37,463 bases of DNA from Prevotella sp. (GTDB lineage Bacteria > Bacteroidota > Bacteroidia > Bacteroidales > Bacteroidaceae): assembly GCA_022486815.1 (NCBI GenBank), contig JAKVJW010000027.1, positions 1-37,463 of the forward strand, written 5' to 3'. Under the pieces are notes generated by a model. It had not been told where the DNA came from and searched no databases. It saw nothing but the letters and a program-made list of their open reading frames with translations. How positions within the stretch are numbered: the first letter of the stretch is position 1; each line of letters starts with the position of its first letter. Positions 33,621-37,463 of the stretch are shown here, in pieces. The translations under genes were made by a program, and so were the position numbers.

Positions 33621-35450
33621 CTATCGGGATAAGGAACACCCCGCCCTGTTCTTTATGACCTCAGGAACCTGAGGCCCATTATCAATCCATTTGTCATCAG
33701 GACCCGTAGCATTTTTCAGATATTTATCCGTTGGTGTCCAGTTGTCTTTCAGTGTAATATGGCTGCTCCCCTCATCGGTATAAAGATAAAACCAATGATC
33801 CGGATCATGCACATAAGAGGGATGGGCTATATCCCGGATGACATTCTCGGAAATCATTGTCCCCGGCTGATTGCCCAAAGTATATATTCCCGCACAGTCG
33901 TAGACATGCCGGGCATAATCATACACCAAGTTAGCATACACCCGATTGTTCTTCATGCAAGTACTGTCTCTGTTCCAGCCCCAACCCAGACTGATTCCGG
34001 TATAAGAAACATGATGAATGGTATTATGCGCGATATTGATGTCACTCACATAACCTGCAGCAATACCCACACATCCCCAATCTTCATCGGAAACATCCGT
34101 AAAAAGATTATTGACAACCTGCTGGTTACGGCACACTTCACGCTGGTCAACAGGGAAGTAAGGAAGATGAGTTTCTAATCCGTCCGTTGAAAAACTGCCA
34201 GAGACATATCCGTTCATCGCAATATCGCGAAAAGTACAGTTTCGTGTCGTCCCGCCATTACAGCCAATGACATAATCCAGTCCGGAGCCACCTAAATGCT
34301 CAAACCGGCAACCTTCAAAGTTGATACCATCAGCATCATGCACCTCCACGGCAGCAACAGCCCGTCCAAGCCAACCCTGATTATCGAGTTTATGATTATT
34401 GGGACGTTCTATTTTCGGTTTCAACCGATAAGCCTCAGTCAGGTACATCCCCGCCTGAAGAGGAACATGTCCCTGAAAAGAAGGACGCATCCATGAAGTA
34501 TAGGAAAACCGGACAGATGAGAAAGTCACGTTATCGACTTTCCGATCTGATGTTCCAGATACATCGACAAGCGTTTCCAAGGCCGGGGCTTCAACGTCAG
34601 CATCACGCATATTCTCACCCTTTTCAGGCATATAATAGAGTTTTCCACTCCGAATATCATGATACCATTCACCGGGTTTGTCCAACAGAGCCAAGGAATT
34701 AGTAAAGAAGAAGGGTGAATCATGCTTCGACTGATACATCGGAGAAGGCCAGGGGTGTTCAAACTGTATCCGAGCCTCCGGATTCTGGAACCGGATAGCG
34801 GTACTGTCACCATAAACAGTAATGCTGCTTACCCGAAGAACAGAAACGCACCACATCTCATGCAGGATCATTTCCAGGTACGGTGAACTCCTTTTATTCA
34901 ATTTATACGCACTGACAGCGGAAGTCGGCACCCACAATATCCGGTTATGACGATCATAATTGACAATACGGGGCATCTTCTCAAAATCACTGACACTACG
35001 GGCCCGAATGGCTTTATGGCCATTTATCCACAACTGCCGGAAATCAAACGGACGACCGTTAAAATCGGGAACATCCGCCACCCAGAGTTTCCCGGATTTT
35101 TTCCAGTTTGTTATCTTTATTCCTCCTGAGATCACCACGTTCCCGGTACCTCTAATCTCCAGATTACTGTCTTCCGGTCTGAGGCAGATCGGTTCATACA
35201 ACCGGTATGTACCGGGAGAAAGGACGATAGTAGACTTTGGATAAGCAGACTTGTTATTGAGTTGCAGATATTCCTGAGCCCCGACATGAACACGTCGGAA
35301 TTCCCTGGCTTGACGAATAGCCTTGGAGATACTCTCTGGCGAAGTCGGTGACACATAGATAATCGTATCTGCTGCCATTACAGAAGTAGTTCCCTTCAGG
35401 AGAAACAGCAAAGTCAAAACAAATATGGCCTTTAAATCTTTAAATTTCAT
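33621..35450 (-). CDS. Secreted right-handed parallel beta-helix protein, GH141-like
   Basis: A 609-residue exported protein (signal peptide ALFVLTLLFLL-like: AIFVLTLLFLLKGTTSVMA) with the parallel beta-helix fold. The N-terminus has ISKAIRQAREFRR and IVLSPGTYRLYEPICLRPEDS, then VVISGGIKITNWK, a pattern shared with GH141 enzymes and other polysaccharide-active beta-helix proteins. Repeated coils occur at about 305-560 (FSSVRFSYTSW, NFEGCRFEHLGGSG, NCTFRDIAMNGY, VVNNLFTDVS, NIAHNTIHHVSYTGIS, ISENVIRDIAHP). GH141 members include alpha-L-fucosidase and xylanase. The position between GH127 and GH78 genes supports a role in pectin breakdown. GH141 assignment is from pattern and context; other beta-helix families are possible. 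Confidence 0.72.
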   Translation of the reverse strand: MKFKDLKAIFVLTLLFLLKGTTSVMAADTIIYVSPTSPESISKAIRQAREFRRVHVGAQEYLQLNNKSAYPKSTIVLSPGTYRLYEPICLRPEDSNLEIRGTGNVVISGGIKITNWKKSGKLWVADVPDFNGRPFDFRQLWINGHKAIRARSVSDFEKMPRIVNYDRHNRILWVPTSAVSAYKLNKRSSPYLEMILHEMWCVSVLRVSSITVYGDSTAIRFQNPEARIQFEHPWPSPMYQSKHDSPFFFTNSLALLDKPGEWYHDIRSGKLYYMPEKGENMRDADVEAPALETLVDVSGTSDRKVDNVTFSSVRFSYTSWMRPSFQGHVPLQAGMYLTEAYRLKPKIERPNNHKLDNQGWLGRAVAAVEVHDADGINFEGCRFEHLGGSGLDYVIGCNGGTTRNCTFRDIAMNGYVSGSFSTDGLETHLPYFPVDQREVCRNQQVVNNLFTDVSDEDWGCVGIAAGYVSDINIAHNTIHHVSYTGISLGWGWNRDSTCMKNNRVYANLVYDYARHVYDCAGIYTLGNQPGTMISENVIRDIAHPSYVHDPDHWFYLYTDEGSSHITLKDNWTPTDKYLKNATGPDDKWIDNGPQVPEVIKNRAGCSLSR

Positions 35451-35494
35451 ATCTATCGAAAAGATTCGGTTTAATTCTCAATTCAACAAGGGTA

Positions 35495-37463
35495 CTATCT
35501 TTCAACATTCATCCAGACCGTCATATCCTCATTGCCACGATTACCCCAGGCATAATAAGGAATCAAACGGACATGAACTCTTTTCAACTGAGAAGAAACT
35601 GGACGGTAAAGCTCCTCTGAGTTCCATTCCGGTTGACTGCTCAGGATCGCCTCACCATCAAGGACATCCATCGGAACTCCAGCGATAGTGGTCTGGGAGA
35701 CATCAAGTTTCATATCGGTGGGAATAATGACGTCATTGATATTCTTCCGGCCCTCTATATCACAACCTTCCAGACAATAGACAATCGGCCCGCGTTTTAC
35801 GGCCACCTGATTCTTATCCTCTTCCACCAACGGATTAGCTTCCATGAACACGACATCCATCGGCAGATCCAGTACGATCTGATCACCTTTCTTCCAATTG
35901 CGGGTAAGTACTGCCCAATCACCTGCAGACGGTTGCCTCGACTGATTGACGGTTACGGAATAGCCGTGAGCCCAACCGGGAATATGCAAACGGATCGTCT
36001 TCAATCTCTTCGGTGTGCTCTTTAAAGTCAGGACAATCTTTCCATCCCATGGGTAACCGGTAGTCTGTTCGATGTACAGATCTTTGGTTTTCAATTCATT
36101 TGCTCCATAAAGAGTTACGGAAAGTTCTCTTCCATCCTTATTTACGGAATATGCATACTCCTGGGCTTCAGCTAAAGTCCGGACGGTATTCGGAGGACAA
36201 CAGAAACAGGATATCCAACTCTGGCGCTCTTTCGGCCAACGTAAGGTATAGGGGAAATTCTTATCTTTCCGAAGTGCCTGTGTATAAAAATAGCGCTTGC
36301 CATCAAGGGAAATACCGGGAAGGATACCATTATACAATTCATTCTCCAACATGTCCAGATATTTCCCCTGCCCGGTAACCTCAAACATACGCCAGGAAAA
36401 CAGGAGTTGTCCAACTTGTGCACAGGTTTCATTATGTGAAGTCTCATTAGGCAACTGGTACTTTCTTCCATAGGCCTGATGAACTTGCTGGATCAAGGAT
36501 TGATCATAACTGGTACCATCAGGGGAAACCCCATCATACAATGCACCACAGCCACCTGTAATATATATCTTATGACTGGCAATATCATTCCAGATACTCG
36601 TCAGATTCTTCTCCAGTTGTTTTTCACCTGTCTCAGCATAAAGGTCAGCTACACCCGCATAAAGGTAATTAGCCCGTACAGCATGGCCCGTTGCCTCATA
36701 CTGTTGGCGGAAAGGAATACGATCCTGATTATGGTCCTCACCGTTCTTAACCGAATCACGAATATCAACAAGTTCTTCCAGAAGGCGCAGATAACGAATA
36801 TCTCCTGTTTCACGGTACATCTCAGCTACCCCCATATAATGGGACGGACAGATGGCATTACGTGCCAGCATACTACGAGAGTTCTGGAGTAAGTCACAAA
36901 GAAAATCAGCCGATTTCTTTGCACAACGGAATAGCGTATTCTCTCCTGTAACCCTTTTATGAATTATACCGGCCGTCATCAAATGTCCCAGGTTGTAAGT
37001 TTCAAAGTTCAATCTATTCGCAAGAGCTCCCTTCTGATGGCCGTTTCCGGTTTTAATACCGATGACAGTATTATCTATGCCAGAATCACCAAGACCTTCA
37101 TTGCGTTCCTCTATCAGCACAGGAGTATGGATATAGCCATCTGCGCGCTGAGCCTTAGCTATCTCATGGATAAAGTGATCCATAAGATGATTCAACTTAG
37201 GATTCTTTGTAACCGCATAGACTGCGGCACAGGCTTCCAGCCACTTATACATATCACCGTCAAGAAACGGAGCACCGATATGGCTGCCCTTAGCATCTCC
37301 TGCTGCAATTTCAAAATTGCGAAAGCCATGAGAGATCTTCGGATCATTCCAGATCTTCCACATTGACCATAGCGCAGTATCTGCAACCATCTTAAAACGA
37401 TTACCCCAGAAACCATTCGTCCAATGTACCGATCCCATGGGAGTATTTACTTGTATGGCATAC
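35495..37463 (-). CDS. GH127-type glycoside hydrolase, N-terminus cut by window edge
   Basis: GH127 contains beta-L-arabinofuranosidases and related enzymes that act on L-sugars through a zinc-bound cysteine nucleophile. The family marks are visible: HWTNGFWGNRF near the start, NETCAQVG (Glu and Cys zinc ligands) and SCFCCPPNTVRTLAE (the nucleophile and its neighbouring zinc-ligand cysteine). Frame analysis shows the coding region stays open to the window edge, with YAIQVNTP before the Met at 37438, so the signal peptide is probably outside. The 44-nt gap to the next gene suggests one operon. Exact substrate (arabinose or aceric acid, for example) cannot be told. Confidence 0.9.
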   Translation of the reverse strand, partial: YAIQVNTPMGSVHWTNGFWGNRFKMVADTALWSMWKIWNDPKISHGFRNFEIAAGDAKGSHIGAPFLDGDMYKWLEACAAVYAVTKNPKLNHLMDHFIHEIAKAQRADGYIHTPVLIEERNEGLGDSGIDNTVIGIKTGNGHQKGALANRLNFETYNLGHLMTAGIIHKRVTGENTLFRCAKKSADFLCDLLQNSRSMLARNAICPSHYMGVAEMYRETGDIRYLRLLEELVDIRDSVKNGEDHNQDRIPFRQQYEATGHAVRANYLYAGVADLYAETGEKQLEKNLTSIWNDIASHKIYITGGCGALYDGVSPDGTSYDQSLIQQVHQAYGRKYQLPNETSHNETCAQVGQLLFSWRMFEVTGQGKYLDMLENELYNGILPGISLDGKRYFYTQALRKDKNFPYTLRWPKERQSWISCFCCPPNTVRTLAEAQEYAYSVNKDGRELSVTLYGANELKTKDLYIEQTTGYPWDGKIVLTLKSTPKRLKTIRLHIPGWAHGYSVTVNQSRQPSAGDWAVLTRNWKKGDQIVLDLPMDVVFMEANPLVEEDKNQVAVKRGPIVYCLEGCDIEGRKNINDVIIPTDMKLDVSQTTIAGVPMDVLDGEAILSSQPEWNSEELYRPVSSQLKRVHVRLIPYYAWGNRGNEDMTVWMNVER

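Overview
The window looks like a stretch of ordinary chromosome from a member of the Bacteroidota, most likely Prevotellaceae or a close relative. Four intergenic regions carry the Bacteroidota promoter layout (TTG, 19-20 bp, TAnnTTTG) and several more carry the -7 box alone. The gene content fits too: a lutABC set with no neighbouring permease, a secreted alpha-2-macroglobulin-like protein of about 1,850 residues, DUF5056/DUF6249-like proteins next to an ECF sigma factor, and a GH127/GH141-like/GH78 enzyme cluster. No insertion sequences, integrases, phage genes, CRISPR arrays or rRNA genes were seen. The only RNA gene found is tRNA-Ser(GGA).

Layout. Positions 1-4363 (+): the end of a MATE exporter, a cytidylate-kinase-like protein, a YfcE-type phosphoesterase, dTDP-glucose 4,6-dehydratase, a small sigma-region-4-like protein and purT, closely packed and probably largely co-transcribed. 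A nested hairpin separates purT from the convergent lutCBA operon (4460-7157, -), which oxidises lactate. A 554-bp AT-rich gap follows. It ends in a putative structured leader in front of the NAD salvage genes pncA and pncB (7712-9594, +). topB follows on its own promoter. Next come a minus-strand operon (secreted DUF6249-like membrane protein, ECF sigma factor, DUF5056-like membrane protein; 11972-13787) and, divergently, an rRNA m5C methyltransferase followed by thyA and folA. Then, on the minus strand, come an Lrp/AsnC regulator, tRNA-Ser, tatD and a polyprenyl synthetase. cmk (+) is convergent with ispH (-), and behind ispH lie a DUF1573 protein and the giant macroglobulin-like protein, all on the minus strand. 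clpB (+) has a strong promoter and a leader of about 215 nt. The right end (31396 to the edge, -) is a three-gene glycoside hydrolase operon, cut by the window edge inside GH127.

Functional picture. Most genes are housekeeping: purine, thymidylate and folate synthesis, NAD salvage, CMP phosphorylation, isoprenoids, RNA and DNA maintenance, and protein disaggregation. The accessory elements are the sigma/membrane-protein operon, the macroglobulin/DUF1573 pair and the GH operon, whose family combination suggests breakdown of complex pectin, possibly rhamnogalacturonan II. I did not find a clearly new multi-gene defence or mobile system. The best candidates for undescribed biology are the pncA leader, the small sigma-region-4-like protein and the sigma/DUF5056/DUF6249 operon. 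Several natural start codons lie inside longer open frames, and I chose them from promoter position and family alignment.
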